Below are positions 1 through 7,926 of a stretch of DNA of 64,000 bases, one piece after another. Source of the DNA: Sulfuritortus calidifontis (lineage in GTDB: Bacteria > Pseudomonadota > Gammaproteobacteria > Burkholderiales > Thiobacillaceae). The notes beneath the pieces are model-generated. The model had not been told where the DNA came from. It saw nothing but the letters and a program-made list of their open reading frames with translations, and did not search any database. The stretch spans positions 310,001 through 374,000 of the forward strand of contig NZ_AP018721.1 of the NCBI RefSeq assembly GCF_003967275.1. The letters run 5' to 3'. The stretch's first letter is position 1, and each line of letters begins with the position of its first letter. Position numbers and translations under genes: made by a program.

Positions 1-92
1 AGGCTCACTAAAGCATTCGATAGGCGTAATGCAGTAGGCCGGGGGCGCCCGGCAGCGCGCTACTTTCTTTGCTCGTGCAAAGAAGCCGAAGG

Positions 93-137
93 CTTCAGTG
101 CAGACTCACATGCGCAGCATGTTAGTCGGAGCTAAAG
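93..137 (+). repeat. short palindromic element, copy 1
   Basis: CTTCAGTG...CTAAAG unit. It contains nested inverted repeats: GACT/AGTC outside and CATGC/GCATG inside with a GCA loop. Its outer sequence matches copy 2 (TTCAGTG at the left end, CTAAAG at the right end), but the hairpin arms differ. It appears inserted in the surrounding CAAAGAA/GCCAAAG repeat. Confidence 0.6.
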
Positions 138-156
138 GTGGCCAAAGAAAACGAGG

Positions 157-207
157 TTTCAGTGAAGGCTAATGCCCGCGCATGCGGGCGTTATGCCGGA
201 ACTAAAG
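157..207 (+). repeat. short palindromic element, copy 2
   Basis: TTTCAGTG...CTAAAG unit with flanks GGCTAA and GTTATGCC around arms GCCCGC/GCGGGC (loop GCAT). The GGCTAAT and GTTA flanks match the copy inside bioB, where the arms are GCCGGC/GCCGGC. Confidence 0.65.
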
Positions 208-270
208 CACGCCCCGCTTCCGCCGACTTCCCCGGTGCCAGAGGGGAAAGTGAAAACCACCCTCACCCCG

Positions 271-297
271 AACCCCGCTCCCTCAGGGAGCGGGGTT
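271..297. repeat. 12-bp perfect GC hairpin
   Basis: AACCCCGCTCCC, loop TCA, GGGAGCGGGGTT. It belongs in style to the CCCTC/GAGGG hairpins seen elsewhere in the window. It lies downstream of the small minus-strand ORF at 333-437, but no T-run follows on either strand, so a terminator role is uncertain. Confidence 0.6.
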
Positions 298-332
298 CAG
301 GGGGGTGCGATGGGCTTTGTTGAGTGAAGGGC

Positions 333-437
333 TCAAGCCATCTGCGCCACCCACACCACCAAGGCCAGCCAGGTCGCGGCCGCCAAAGTCAAAATGCCGG
401 GCGCAAGACAGAAGTCTTTGGTTTGAGTGCTATGCAT
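333..437 (-). CDS. putative 34-aa single-span membrane peptide
   Basis: A minus-strand frame opens at ATG 437 and stops at TGA 333-335. A purine-rich stretch with GGGAGA lies about nine bases upstream of the ATG and could serve as ribosome binding site. The product has a short polar N-terminus (MHSTQTKDFCL) followed by about 20 hydrophobic residues (ILTLAAATWLALVVWVAQMA), so it would be a single-pass inner-membrane peptide. I do not recognise a family. Its composition resembles small accessory subunits of membrane complexes, but nothing in the context supports a specific partner. The neighbouring region is otherwise repetitive, so a chance ORF is possible. Confidence 0.35.
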   Translation of the reverse strand: MHSTQTKDFCLAPGILTLAAATWLALVVWVAQMA

Positions 438-742
438 GATTTTTTTCTCCCACGTCTATTTGCACTGCATTTTTATCGTATCTACGACACCCGGAATTGT
501 GGAGGGCATCCTGTTACTTAAGTATTTCGGTGGGGCGAACTTATCGCCTCATCAAACAGCTGAAGCAGGCCGAAGGGTGAGTCAAAGACAAGAGGCGAGG
601 CCGTGGCCCGGCGCGGGCCAGCATTGACGTGGGCTGGAGCGGCGTCATGTTGCGACGGTGCGCGCGATTGGCCACATCCGATTCGAGAAGGCGTGGCCTC
701 GACGAGTCTCGTTTAGTCAGGCACCCCCAACCTTTTCAGGCC
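438..742. other. no gene seen
   Basis: About 300 bases between the 34-aa ORF and the end of comF. Short frames exist on both strands but none has a plausible start, a ribosome binding site or a recognisable product. No repeat of the families found elsewhere is visible. Confidence 0.5.
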
Positions 743-1363
743 CTACTTCCTGGGCAACGTCCTTGCCACCACCCACGCCTGCACTTCAACCGCGCCCGCC
801 TGCTTCACCGTCTTTGCCAGCTCGTTCAGGCTCGCGCCGGTGGTCATGACGTCGTCGACCAGGGCGATACGCTTGCCGCTCAAGTCCTCTCGGCAGGCGA
901 AGGCGCCACGGATGTTCTTGCGCCGGTCTTTCAGGGGCAGGCTGGCCTGGGGCGGGGCGTTCCTGCTGCGGATGCAGGCGCTGAGCGAGACGGGCAGGGC
1001 CAGCCCACGGGCGAGGCGTTTGGCGATCTCGCCGGCCTGGTTGTAGCCGCGCTCAGCCAGTCGCTTGGGGTGCAGGGGCATGGGGATGAGCAGATCGGGC
1101 CGGCTGTCGATCTGGCCGGCGAGTTGCTCGGCCAGGAAACCCGCGAGGTGCAGGCCCTGGCCGTATTTGTAGTGTTGCAGCAGGGCGTCGAGCGGGTAGG
1201 CGTAGCGGTAGACGGCGCAGGTGACATCGAACGCCGGCGGGTGCTTGAGGCAGCCGCCGCAGACCTCGCCCATGGCGGTGGGCAGGGCGCAGACCGGGCA
1301 GCGGGGCGTGGCCAGGCGCGGCAGGTCGGCCAGGCAGCCCGGGCAGAGCGGGGCACCCTGCAC
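743..1363 (-). CDS. comF: ComF family phosphoribosyltransferase-like protein
   Basis: Double-zinc-ribbon plus phosphoribosyltransferase-fold protein of the ComF/GntX family, which is linked to DNA uptake in competent bacteria; its enzymatic substrate is generally unknown. Cysteine pairs CPGC (7-10), CPVC (22-25) and CGGC (35-38) form the zinc-binding region, and the PRPP-binding loop VDDVMTTGAS lies near residues 168-178. The annotated start is a GTG. The frame stays open upstream and encodes another pair, CLLC, typical of the family N-terminus, but has no ATG or GTG. A TATTAT -10-like hexamer on the minus strand lies at 1407-1412. Either the CLLC pair is untranslated or a rare start codon is used. 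Divergent from the biotin operon. Confidence 0.85.
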   Translation of the reverse strand: MQGAPLCPGCLADLPRLATPRCPVCALPTAMGEVCGGCLKHPPAFDVTCAVYRYAYPLDALLQHYKYGQGLHLAGFLAEQLAGQIDSRPDLLIPMPLHPKRLAERGYNQAGEIAKRLARGLALPVSLSACIRSRNAPPQASLPLKDRRKNIRGAFACREDLSGKRIALVDDVMTTGASLNELAKTVKQAGAVEVQAWVVARTLPRK

Positions 1364-1446
1364 ATCGGCGCCGCAGAGCAGGCAGGGCTGGCCGAGACGG
1401 GCCTGTATAATAGATATGCACTTGTTCAGTGCGCGACGAATAATAA

Positions 1447-1475
1447 TTGACAGTCTCCCTGGGCTCGCGGATCAT
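1447..1475 (+). promoter_or_regulatory. candidate promoter for the biotin operon
   Basis: TTGACA (1447-1452), a 17-bp spacer, then GATCAT (1470-1475). The -35 is perfect and the -10 weak. It precedes the membrane protein gene at 1511 and hence bioB-F-H-C-D. No BirA-type operator (TTGTAAACC...GGTTTACAA) is visible nearby. Confidence 0.4.
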
Positions 1476-1510
1476 GCGCCGGCCTTTAATTTGTGCGGAT
1501 TGTCGCCGAA

Positions 1511-1960
1511 ATGTCGGAAAAACACATCGTCACCGCCGCGTCCTGCCTGCGCAGCGCGCGCCTCTTCAATTACGCCAGCATCATCTCGATCAGCCTGTCG
1601 ACCCTGCTGCTGGTCGTGGGGCTGAACATCAATACCAAGATGAGCTTCCTGCCTTTCGTGCTGTCGGTGCCGCCGATCATGCTCTGGCTGGCCGGCTCGA
1701 TCTTCGTCTACGCCGCCATCGCCCACCATCCCGACGATCGCGTGGTGCATTACAACCGCTGGGCCGGCTATCGCTATTACGCCATGGTCGGCGCCATGGT
1801 GGTGGCGGGCCAGCCGCTCTACGGCATCTTCGAGGACGGCCGCGGCATGTTGCTGGTCTGGGGCATCATGGCCCTGGGCATCGTGCCGCTGGGCATTCGC
1901 GACATCGTCCGTGCCGGCAGGGAAGACTGGAAGGATATCGAAGTGGAGAGACACGCATGA
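1511..1960 (+). CDS. conserved small membrane protein upstream of bioB
   Basis: A 149-residue protein beginning [13 protein letters not shown]. Four hydrophobic segments are visible at roughly residues 20-40, 48-70, 90-108 and 115-135, so it is an inner-membrane protein. I do not recognise a named family. The stop overlaps the bioB start by four bases (ATGA), so it is translationally coupled to the biotin operon and could have a role in biotin or precursor transport, but this is inference from position only. A GTG 18 bases upstream is an alternative start; the ATG is preferred because the extra residues precede the conserved-looking polar N-terminus. Confidence 0.6.
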   Translation: MSEKHIVTAASCLRSARLFNYASIISISLSTLLLVVGLNINTKMSFLPFVLSVPPIMLWLAGSIFVYAAIAHHPDDRVVHYNRWAGYRYYAMVGAMVVAGQPLYGIFEDGRGMLLVWGIMALGIVPLGIRDIVRAGREDWKDIEVERHA

Positions 1961-3015
1961 ACGATCTGGCTGAAAACACCCGCATCGCCCAGGACTGGAG
2001 CCCGGATTCGGTGCTCGACCTGTTCGCGCTGCCGTTCAACGACCTCCTGTTCCGGGCGCAGACCATACATCGCGAGCACTTCGACCCGAACGCGGTGCAG
2101 CTCTCCACTTTGCTGTCGATCAAGACCGGCGGCTGTTCCGAGGACTGCGGCTATTGCTCGCAGTCGGCCCGGCACGATACACATGTAGACAAAGACAACG
2201 AAGTTGCGGCGGCGGCTAATGCCGGCGAAGCCGGCGTTAAGCAAAGCGGCCGTAGCCAAAAGCTGCTCGACGTGGCCAAGGTGGTGGAGGCGGCGCAGGC
2301 GGCCAAGGCCAGCGGCGCCACCCGCTTCTGCATGGGCGCCGCCTGGCGCGGCCCGAAGGACAAGGACCTGGAGCCGGTGCTGGACATGGTGCGCCAGGTG
2401 AAGGCCCTGGGTCTGGAGACCTGCGTCACCCTGGGCATGCTGAAAGAGGGCCAGGCGGAAAAGCTCAAGGCGGCCGGCCTCGACTATTACAACCACAACC
2501 TCGACACCGCGCCCGAGTTCTATGGCCAGGTGGTCACCACCCACAGCTACCAGGACCGGCTAAAGACCCTGCAGGCGGTGCGCGAGGCGGGTCTTTCCGT
2601 GTGCTGCGGCGGCATCGTCGGCATGGGCGAGTCGCGTCGCGAGCGCGCCGGCCTGATTGCGCAATTGGCCAATCTCAAGCCGCAGCCGGAATCGGTGCCG
2701 ATCAACATGCTGGTCAAGATCGCGGGCACGCCCATGGCGCACAAGGACGATCTCGACCCGCTGGAATTCGTCCGCACCATCGCCGTGGCCCGCATCACCA
2801 TGCCGGCCTCGCATGTGCGTCTGTCGGCCGGCCGGCGGAGCCTGAGCGAGGGCGAGCAGGCGCTGTGCTTCCTGGCCGGCGCCAATTCCATCTTCTACGG
2901 CGACAAGCTGCTCACCACCGGCAACCCGGACGTCGAGGCCGACCAGAAGCTGTTCGACAAGCTGGGGCTGAAGCCCGAGGTGCACACCGAGCGCCGCTGC
3001 GCCGGACATGATTGA
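1957..3015 (+). CDS. bioB: biotin synthase BioB with an in-frame palindromic-repeat insertion
   Basis: Radical-SAM enzyme converting dethiobiotin to biotin by sulfur insertion, cytosolic homodimer. The [4Fe-4S] motif is intact (C60, C64, C67 in CSEDCGYC), as are YNHNLDT, the GGIVGMGE segment and VRLSAGR, which carries the arginine of the [2Fe-2S] site. Residues about 76-100 (HVDKDNEV... to ...KQSGRS) have no counterpart in BioB of E. coli or other beta-proteobacteria as I recall them: after SARHDT the family continues within a few residues to the segment seen here as QKLLDV. The extra DNA is a copy of the short palindromic element (2183-2260). The protein is 352 aa. The stop overlaps the bioF start. 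Whether the enzyme remains active cannot be told from sequence, but all catalytic residues are kept and the operon is intact. Confidence 0.93.
   Translation: MNDLAENTRIAQDWSPDSVLDLFALPFNDLLFRAQTIHREHFDPNAVQLSTLLSIKTGGCSEDCGYCSQSARHDTHVDKDNEVAAAANAGEAGVKQSGRSQKLLDVAKVVEAAQAAKASGATRFCMGAAWRGPKDKDLEPVLDMVRQVKALGLETCVTLGMLKEGQAEKLKAAGLDYYNHNLDTAPEFYGQVVTTHSYQDRLKTLQAVREAGLSVCCGGIVGMGESRRERAGLIAQLANLKPQPESVPINMLVKIAGTPMAHKDDLDPLEFVRTIAVARITMPASHVRLSAGRRSLSEGEQALCFLAGANSIFYGDKLLTTGNPDVEADQKLFDKLGLKPEVHTERRCAGHD
2183..2260 (+). repeat. short palindromic element inside bioB, copy 3
   Basis: Flanks GGCTAAT and GTTAAGC surround perfect arms GCCGGC/GCCGGC (loop GAA, 2221-2235). The right part (TTAAGC, then AAGCGGCCG and AGCCAA) matches the reverse complement of the element nested in the MITE at 52564-52658, and the left part shares AACGAAGTT with it. 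The element adds about 24-25 codons with no stop. Confidence 0.75.
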
Positions 3016-4168
3016 TGCCCTCGCGCAGGCCCTGGCCGAGCTGGATGCCCAGGGCCTGAAACGCCGCCGCCGCACCCTGGAGACGCCGTCGCGGGCCCAC
3101 ATGCTAATCGAGGGCCGGCCGGTCGTCGCCTTCTGCAACAACGATTACCTCGGGCTGGCCGGCCACCCCGAGCTGGTCAACGCCGCCCGCCAGGCCACGG
3201 TCGAGGCAGGGGTGGGCGCCGGCTCGGCCCATCTGGTCGCCGGCCACCACAAGCTGCACGAGCAACTGGAGCGCGAGCTGGCCGACTTCGTCGGCATGCC
3301 GGATGCCCTGCTGTTCTCCACCGGCTACATGGCCAATATCGGCGCGATCACCGCCCTGGTCGGCCGCGGCGACGCCGTGTTCGGCGACAGGCTCAACCAT
3401 GCCTCATTGGTCGACGCCTGCCTGCTGTCGCGCGCCGAGCTCACCCGCTATCCGCACGGCGACCTCGATTTCCTCGAGGCGAAGCTCAAGGCAAGCAGCG
3501 CCAAGACCAAGCTGGTGGTGACCGACGCCGTGTTCAGCATGGACGGCGATATCGCGCCGCTGCCGGAACTGCTGGCCTTGTGCGAGCGCCACGACGCCTG
3601 GCTGCTCATCGACGATGCCCACGGCTTTGGCGTGCTGGGCGAGCAGGGGCGGGGCGTGCTTTGGCATTTCCCCTCACTCCTGACGCCTCACGCCTCACGC
3701 CTGATTTACATGGCCACCCTGGGCAAGGCGGCCGGCGTGTTCGGCGCCTTCGTCGCCGGCCATGCCACCCTGATCGAATGGCTGGTGAACAAGGCGCGCA
3801 CCTATGTCTACACCACGGCGACGCCGCCGCTGTTGGCCGCCGCGGTGTCGGCCAGCCTCAGGCTGATCGCCGCCGAGGACTGGCGGCGCGAGCGGCTCCA
3901 CGCGCTCATCGCCCAGCTCAAGGCCGGCATGGCCGGCTTGCCCTGGACCCTGATGCCATCCGACACCCCGATCCAGCCGCTGATCGTGGGCGACAACGCG
4001 GCCGCCCTGCGCCTGGCCGAGGGCCTGCGCGCGCGTGGCCTGATGACCCCGGCGATCCGGCCGCCCACGGTGCCGGCCGGCACCGCCCGCCTGCGCCTCT
4101 CGCTCTCGGCCAGCCACGAGCCGGCCGACATCGAGCGCCTGCTCGCCGCGTTGCAGGAGCTGGCCTGA
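3008..4168 (+). CDS. bioF: 8-amino-7-oxononanoate synthase
   Basis: PLP-dependent alpha-oxoamine synthase that condenses pimeloyl-ACP with L-alanine to give 8-amino-7-oxononanoate. 386 aa, normal length. Substrate and cofactor motifs are present: NNDYLGL (44-50), [16 protein letters not shown] and the Schiff-base lysine K240 in TLGKAAG. Shortly before that lysine, the segment [17 protein letters not shown] is a few residues longer than in relatives; the DNA here contains two tandem GCCTCAC units. It starts inside the bioB stop region (8-base overlap), and its TGA shares a base with the bioH start. Confidence 0.95.
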   Translation: MIDALAQALAELDAQGLKRRRRTLETPSRAHMLIEGRPVVAFCNNDYLGLAGHPELVNAARQATVEAGVGAGSAHLVAGHHKLHEQLERELADFVGMPDALLFSTGYMANIGAITALVGRGDAVFGDRLNHASLVDACLLSRAELTRYPHGDLDFLEAKLKASSAKTKLVVTDAVFSMDGDIAPLPELLALCERHDAWLLIDDAHGFGVLGEQGRGVLWHFPSLLTPHASRLIYMATLGKAAGVFGAFVAGHATLIEWLVNKARTYVYTTATPPLLAAAVSASLRLIAAEDWRRERLHALIAQLKAGMAGLPWTLMPSDTPIQPLIVGDNAAALRLAEGLRARGLMTPAIRPPTVPAGTARLRLSLSASHEPADIERLLAALQELA

Positions 4169-4905
4169 TGGCGGCGCTGACTTTATTGCACGGCTGGGGT
4201 CTGCACGGCGGCATCTGGGACGCCCTGCGCGCCGCACTGCCCGAGCTGGCCATGCACACGCCCGATCTGCCGGGTTACGGCGGCAGCGCCCGCGTCAGCC
4301 CCTACACCGCCGAGGCCCTGGCCGACGCCATCGCCCCGACCCTGCCCGATGCCGGCCTGCTGCTCGGCTGGTCCATGGGCGGCATGGTCGCCCTGGCGCT
4401 GGCGGCGCGGCACCCGCAGAAGGTGCGGGCCCTGGTGCTGGTCGCCACCACGCCGAGCTATGTCAATCGCACCGGCTGGGACAAGGGGCTGACGCCCGAA
4501 TTGCTGGCGGGCTTCGCCCAGGGCGTGCAGAACGATTACCGCGCCACCCTGCTGCGTTTCCTGTCCTTGCAAGCCCGCGGCGGCGATGCCGCGCGCGAGG
4601 TGATCGGCCGCCTGCGCGAGACGGTGTTCGCCCGCGGCGAGCCGGATGCGGCCGTGCTGGCCGAGGGCCTGGAGCTGCTGCGCGCGGTCGATCTGCGCGA
4701 TGTGGCGGGCCAGGTGCAGGCGCCGACCCTGGTCGTGCACGGCGGCTACGACGGCCTTTGTCTGCCGCAGGCGGGGCAGTGGCTGGCGGCGACCTTGCCC
4801 AACGCGCGCCTTGCCCTGCAGCCCAAGGCGGCGCACGCGCCCTTCCTGTCGCACCCGGACTGGTTCGTCGACGAGCTGAAAGGTTTCCTGCGTGAACATG
4901 CCTAG
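4168..4905 (+). CDS. bioH: pimeloyl-ACP methyl ester esterase
   Basis: Alpha/beta hydrolase that removes the methyl group from pimeloyl-ACP methyl ester, ending the BioC-initiated disguise of the malonyl starter. The triad is visible: S69 in GWSMGG, D195 in GGYDGL and H223 in AAHAPF; the oxyanion-region motif LHGWGLHGG is at residues 7-15. 245 aa, close to E. coli BioH. The ATG overlaps the bioF stop. Placement inside the biotin operon, directly before bioC, supports BioH over other hydrolases. Confidence 0.93.
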   Translation: MAALTLLHGWGLHGGIWDALRAALPELAMHTPDLPGYGGSARVSPYTAEALADAIAPTLPDAGLLLGWSMGGMVALALAARHPQKVRALVLVATTPSYVNRTGWDKGLTPELLAGFAQGVQNDYRATLLRFLSLQARGGDAAREVIGRLRETVFARGEPDAAVLAEGLELLRAVDLRDVAGQVQAPTLVVHGGYDGLCLPQAGQWLAATLPNARLALQPKAAHAPFLSHPDWFVDELKGFLREHA

Positions 4906-4921
4906 GGTGCAGACCGTGCGG

Positions 4922-5007
4922 GTGCAGGCTCCCCCTCCCAACCTCCCCCATAAATGGGGGAGGGGATACGCCCTCCCCGCGTGCGGGGAGGGCTGGGGTG
5001 GGGAGAG
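4922..5007. repeat. two GC-rich hairpins between bioH and bioC
   Basis: Two perfect 10-bp palindromes in tandem: CCTCCCCCAT/ATGGGGGAGG (4942-4963, loop AA) and CCCTCCCCGC/GCGGGGAGGG (4971-4992, loop GT). This is the only sizeable gap inside an operon whose other junctions overlap, so it looks like an inserted repeat. It could act as an mRNA-stability or attenuation element. Confidence 0.65.
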
Positions 5008-5025
5008 GTTTATTCTGGAGCAGCC

Positions 5026-5922
5026 ATGACCGTGAAGCAGGCCATCCGCCGCGCCTTCGAGCGCGCCGCGCCCACCTACGAGGCGGCGGCGAGTCTGCAG
5101 AAGGAGATCGCCCGGCGGCTGGACGATCACCTGGAGGAGATGAAGCTCCAGCCGGCGCGCATCCTCGATGCCGGCTGCGGGCCGGGCATCGGTTTCGACC
5201 ATCTGCGCGCGCGCTATCCCCAGGCCGAGCTGATCGGCCTCGATCTTGCCCACGCCATGCTGCTCAAGGCGCGCGGCCATGCCGTGACGCCGACGCTGTT
5301 CGGCCGCCTGGCCAAGCTCTGGCAGTCGGTGCCCGATGTGCGCTACGTCTGTGGCGACATCGAGGCCCTGCCCTTGGCGAAGGACAGCGTGGACATGATC
5401 TGGTCCAACCTCGCCCTGCAATGGATGACCGACCTGCCGGCCGCCTTCCGCCAGCTGCATCGTGTCCTGCGGCCCGACGGCCTGCTGCTGTTCAGCAGCT
5501 TCGGCCCGGACACCCTGAAGGAGCTGCGCGCCGCCTTCGCCGGGCTCGACGGCCACAACCACGTCAACCGCTTCCTCGACATGCACGATGTCGGCGACAT
5601 GCTGATGCATGCCGGCTTCGGCCACCCGGTGATGGAGATGGAGCTGATCACCGTCACCTATCCTGACCTGAAAGGCGTGCTGCGCGAGCTGAAGGCCATC
5701 GGCGCCCACACCGTGCAGGAGGGCGGCCGCATGGGCCTCATGGGCAAGCGCGAGTGGCGGCAGCTGGCCGAGAACTACGAGCGCTTCCGCCGCGAGGGCC
5801 GGCTGCCGGCCACCTTCGAGGTGATCTACGGCCACGCCTGGGCTGGCCGCAAGGACAAGCTCGAGGACGGCCGCCAGGTGATCGAGTTCAAGATCCGGCA
5901 ACGCAAAGCGGGGCTGCGCTGA
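5026..5922 (+). CDS. bioC: malonyl-ACP O-methyltransferase
   Basis: SAM-dependent methyltransferase that methylates malonyl-ACP so that fatty-acid synthesis can build the pimeloyl chain. 298 aa. The SAM site is clear: motif I LDAGCGPGIG (about 47-56), the acidic end of the next strand in GLDLAHAML, and the SNLALQWM and LRPDGLLLFSSFGPDTL segments typical of BioC. The ATG at 5026 is chosen over open sequence upstream that is made of the hairpin repeat. The stop TGA shares its A with the bioD ATG. Confidence 0.94.
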   Translation: MTVKQAIRRAFERAAPTYEAAASLQKEIARRLDDHLEEMKLQPARILDAGCGPGIGFDHLRARYPQAELIGLDLAHAMLLKARGHAVTPTLFGRLAKLWQSVPDVRYVCGDIEALPLAKDSVDMIWSNLALQWMTDLPAAFRQLHRVLRPDGLLLFSSFGPDTLKELRAAFAGLDGHNHVNRFLDMHDVGDMLMHAGFGHPVMEMELITVTYPDLKGVLRELKAIGAHTVQEGGRMGLMGKREWRQLAENYERFRREGRLPATFEVIYGHAWAGRKDKLEDGRQVIEFKIRQRKAGLR

Positions 5923-6614
5923 TGCCCGGCATCTTCGTCACCGGCACCGACACCGGGGTGGGCAAGACCCGGGTCGCGGTCGCCCTGATCGAGGCATTGA
6001 AGGCGCAGGGCCTGCGCGTCGTCGGGATGAAGCCGGTGGCGGCCGGCTGCGACGAGGTCGCGGGCGAGTGGCTGAACGAGGATGTCGCGCGGCTGCGTGC
6101 CGCCGCCAACGTGGCGGCGCCCATGGCCTGGGTCAATCCCTATCGCTTCCCTGAGCCCATCGCGCCGCATATCGCGGCGGCCCGGCAAAACACGCGTATC
6201 GAGCTGGCGCCCATCGTGGCCGCCTATCGTGAGCTGGAACGCCTGGCCGATTGCGTGGTGGTCGAGGGCGCCGGCGGTTTTCGCGTGCCGCTGAACGAGG
6301 CCGAGGACAGCGCCGATCTGGCCGTGGCCCTGGGCCTGCCCATGGTGCTGGTGGTCGGCCTGCGCCTGGGCTGCCTCAACCACGCCCTGCTCAGCGCCGA
6401 GGCCATCGCCGCGCGCGGCCTGACGCTGGCCGGCTGGGTTGCCAACGGCATCGACCCGATCATGGCGCTGCGGGCAGAGAATGTGCGCGCCCTGCGCGAG
6501 CGTATTGCGGCGCCGTGTCTGGCCGAGTGGCCCTGGCTGGAGAAAAATGCGGGTGAGGTGACGAGCGCAATGCTCGACCTTGGCCCCATCCTGCCTCGAT
6601 TCGTGCGCCGATAA
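5922..6614 (+). CDS. bioD: dethiobiotin synthetase
   Basis: ATP-dependent carboxylase closing the ureido ring of dethiobiotin from 7,8-diaminopelargonic acid. 230 aa. P-loop GTDTGVGKT at residues 8-16, KPVAAG with the substrate lysine at about 37-42, and VEGAGGFRVP near residue 115. It is the last gene of the biotin operon. bioA is not present in the window, so the aminotransferase step must be encoded elsewhere or done by another enzyme. Confidence 0.95.
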   Translation: MPGIFVTGTDTGVGKTRVAVALIEALKAQGLRVVGMKPVAAGCDEVAGEWLNEDVARLRAAANVAAPMAWVNPYRFPEPIAPHIAAARQNTRIELAPIVAAYRELERLADCVVVEGAGGFRVPLNEAEDSADLAVALGLPMVLVVGLRLGCLNHALLSAEAIAARGLTLAGWVANGIDPIMALRAENVRALRERIAAPCLAEWPWLEKNAGEVTSAMLDLGPILPRFVRR

Positions 6615-6787
6615 AGAGAGCCGCAAATCCGCTTAAAGCCCCGTCCTGCGGGCGATTAGAAGAAATATACCTTGCCCGGAGCGCGACGCTCCGGTTACCT
6701 TGCCGGCGCGACACTTTGTCGCAGGCGCAAAAAAATCAATGCAAGAGACACCCGCGGCTGCGCCGGCCGCTTAGATGGAGGAAGACC
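6615..6787. other. bioD-coxB intergenic region with two hairpins
   Basis: Perfect palindromes CCGGAGCG/CGCTCCGG (6676-6694, loop CGA) and GCGACA/TGTCGC (6708-6722, loop CTT). The first is followed by GGTTACC, loosely recalling the short palindromic family, but the flanks are too different to assign it. The promoter of the cox operon should lie here; I see no convincing -35/-10 pair. Confidence 0.4.
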
Positions 6788-7909
6788 ATGGGACTTCGAC
6801 GTGCCTTGCCCGTCGTGCTGGCCGCTGCCTGCGCCAGCCTGGCCGCTTCGGCCTGGGCCGATTATCAGATCAACTTCCAGTCACCCAAGAGCACGCTCGC
6901 GCACGAGATCAACGATCTGCACATCCTGATCATGTGGGTCTGCGTCGGCATCTTCGTGGTGGTGTTCAGCGCGATGTTCTACGCCATCTGGAAGCACCGC
7001 AAATCGGTCGGCCACCAGGCCGCGCAATTCCACGAGAGCACCACGGTGGAGATCATCTGGACCGCCATCCCCTTCCTGATCCTGATCGGCATGGCCTGGC
7101 CCGCGACCCGGCTCATCCTCGAGCAAAAAGACACCAGCAACCCGGACGTCACCATCAAGGTGACCGGCTACCAGTGGAAGTGGGAATACGACTATCTGCA
7201 GGACGGGGTGAAGTTCATGAGCGTGCTGGCCACGCCGCGCGAGCAGATCGAGAACAAGGCCCCGAAGGGCGCCAACTATCTGCTGGAAGTGGACGAGCCC
7301 ATGGTGGTGCCGGTCGGCAAGAAGGTGCGCCTCTTGCTCACCGCCAACGACGTGATCCACGCCTGGTGGGTGCCGGCCCTCGGCATCAAGCAGGACACCA
7401 TCCCGGGCTTCATCCGCGACGCCTGGTTCACCGCGACCGAGCCCGGCACCTACCGCGGCCAGTGCGCCGAGCTGTGCGGCAAGGATCACGGCTTCATGCC
7501 CATCGTGGTCGAGGTCAAGTCCGACGCCGACTACCAGGCCTGGCTGGCCGACAAGAAGGCCAAGGCCCAGGCCGCCGCCGCCGATGCCGGCAAGGTCTTC
7601 AGCAAGGACGAGCTGATGGCACGCGGCGCCAATGTCTACAACGCCAACTGCGCCTCCTGTCACATGCCGGACGGCAAGGGTCTGCCCGGCGTGTTCCCGG
7701 CGATCACCGGCTCCAAGGTGGCGACCGGCGCCAAGGAGGGCCACATTAAGATCGCCCTGATGGGCAGGCCGGGTACGGCGATGCCGGCTTTCGGCCCGCA
7801 GTTGAACGATGCCGATATCGCGGCGGTGGTGAGCTACCAGCGCAACGGTCTGGGCAACAATACGGGCGACCTGGTCCAGCCGGCCGAGGTCAAGGCCCTG
7901 CGCAAATAA
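6788..7909 (+). CDS. coxB: cytochrome c oxidase subunit II with fused cytochrome c domain
   Basis: CuA-bearing subunit of an aa3/caa3 haem-copper oxidase that takes electrons from cytochrome c. 373 aa: signal peptide (1-24, ending in SAWA), two transmembrane helices at about 44-68 and 83-105, and a periplasmic cupredoxin domain with the CuA ligands H191, C226, E228, C230, H234 and M237. A C-terminal class I cytochrome c domain has CASCH at 288-292 and a distal methionine in GTAMPAFG. The fusion marks a caa3-type enzyme. The ATG at 6788 follows a GGAGGAAG ribosome binding site and gives a proper signal peptide; open sequence upstream is ignored. Confidence 0.95.
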   Translation: MGLRRALPVVLAAACASLAASAWADYQINFQSPKSTLAHEINDLHILIMWVCVGIFVVVFSAMFYAIWKHRKSVGHQAAQFHESTTVEIIWTAIPFLILIGMAWPATRLILEQKDTSNPDVTIKVTGYQWKWEYDYLQDGVKFMSVLATPREQIENKAPKGANYLLEVDEPMVVPVGKKVRLLLTANDVIHAWWVPALGIKQDTIPGFIRDAWFTATEPGTYRGQCAELCGKDHGFMPIVVEVKSDADYQAWLADKKAKAQAAAADAGKVFSKDELMARGANVYNANCASCHMPDGKGLPGVFPAITGSKVATGAKEGHIKIALMGRPGTAMPAFGPQLNDADIAAVVSYQRNGLGNNTGDLVQPAEVKALRK

Positions 7910-7926
7910 TCAAAGGAGACGAATCC

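Larger units (their letters stand above)
1..332. other. repeat-rich intergenic region, left edge
   Basis: No convincing gene is seen here; the short open frames are low-complexity and overlap palindromes. The stretch holds a perfect 8-bp hairpin (TTCTTTGC/GCAAAGAA, 65-84), two copies of a short palindromic element (93-137 and 157-207) and a perfect 12-bp GC hairpin (271-297). The string ACTTTCTTTG...CAAAGAA...GCCAAAGAAAACG resembles a repeat I recall from other betaproteobacterial intergenic regions, here split by the two elements; that resemblance is from memory and unverified. Confidence 0.6.

Noticed and set aside
438-742. Short minus-strand peptides such as a 35-aa frame starting MTPLQP
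   Set aside because: Arg/Pro-rich, no ribosome binding site, no hydrophobic or structured pattern; typical random GC-rich frame.
1364-1510. BirA operator for the biotin operon
   Set aside because: No sequence resembling TTGTAAACC or GGTTTACAA was seen in the gap.
4183-5901. Long open frame on the minus strand opposite bioH and bioC
   Set aside because: It is antisense to well-recognised genes; its Gly/Ala/His/Gln-rich translation is the usual shadow of high-GC codon bias and has no ribosome binding site or family resemblance.
6676-6722. Two hairpins before coxB as further members of the short palindromic family
   Set aside because: Arms are perfect, but the GGCYAA and TTANGC flanks are not convincingly present, so they are reported only as hairpins.
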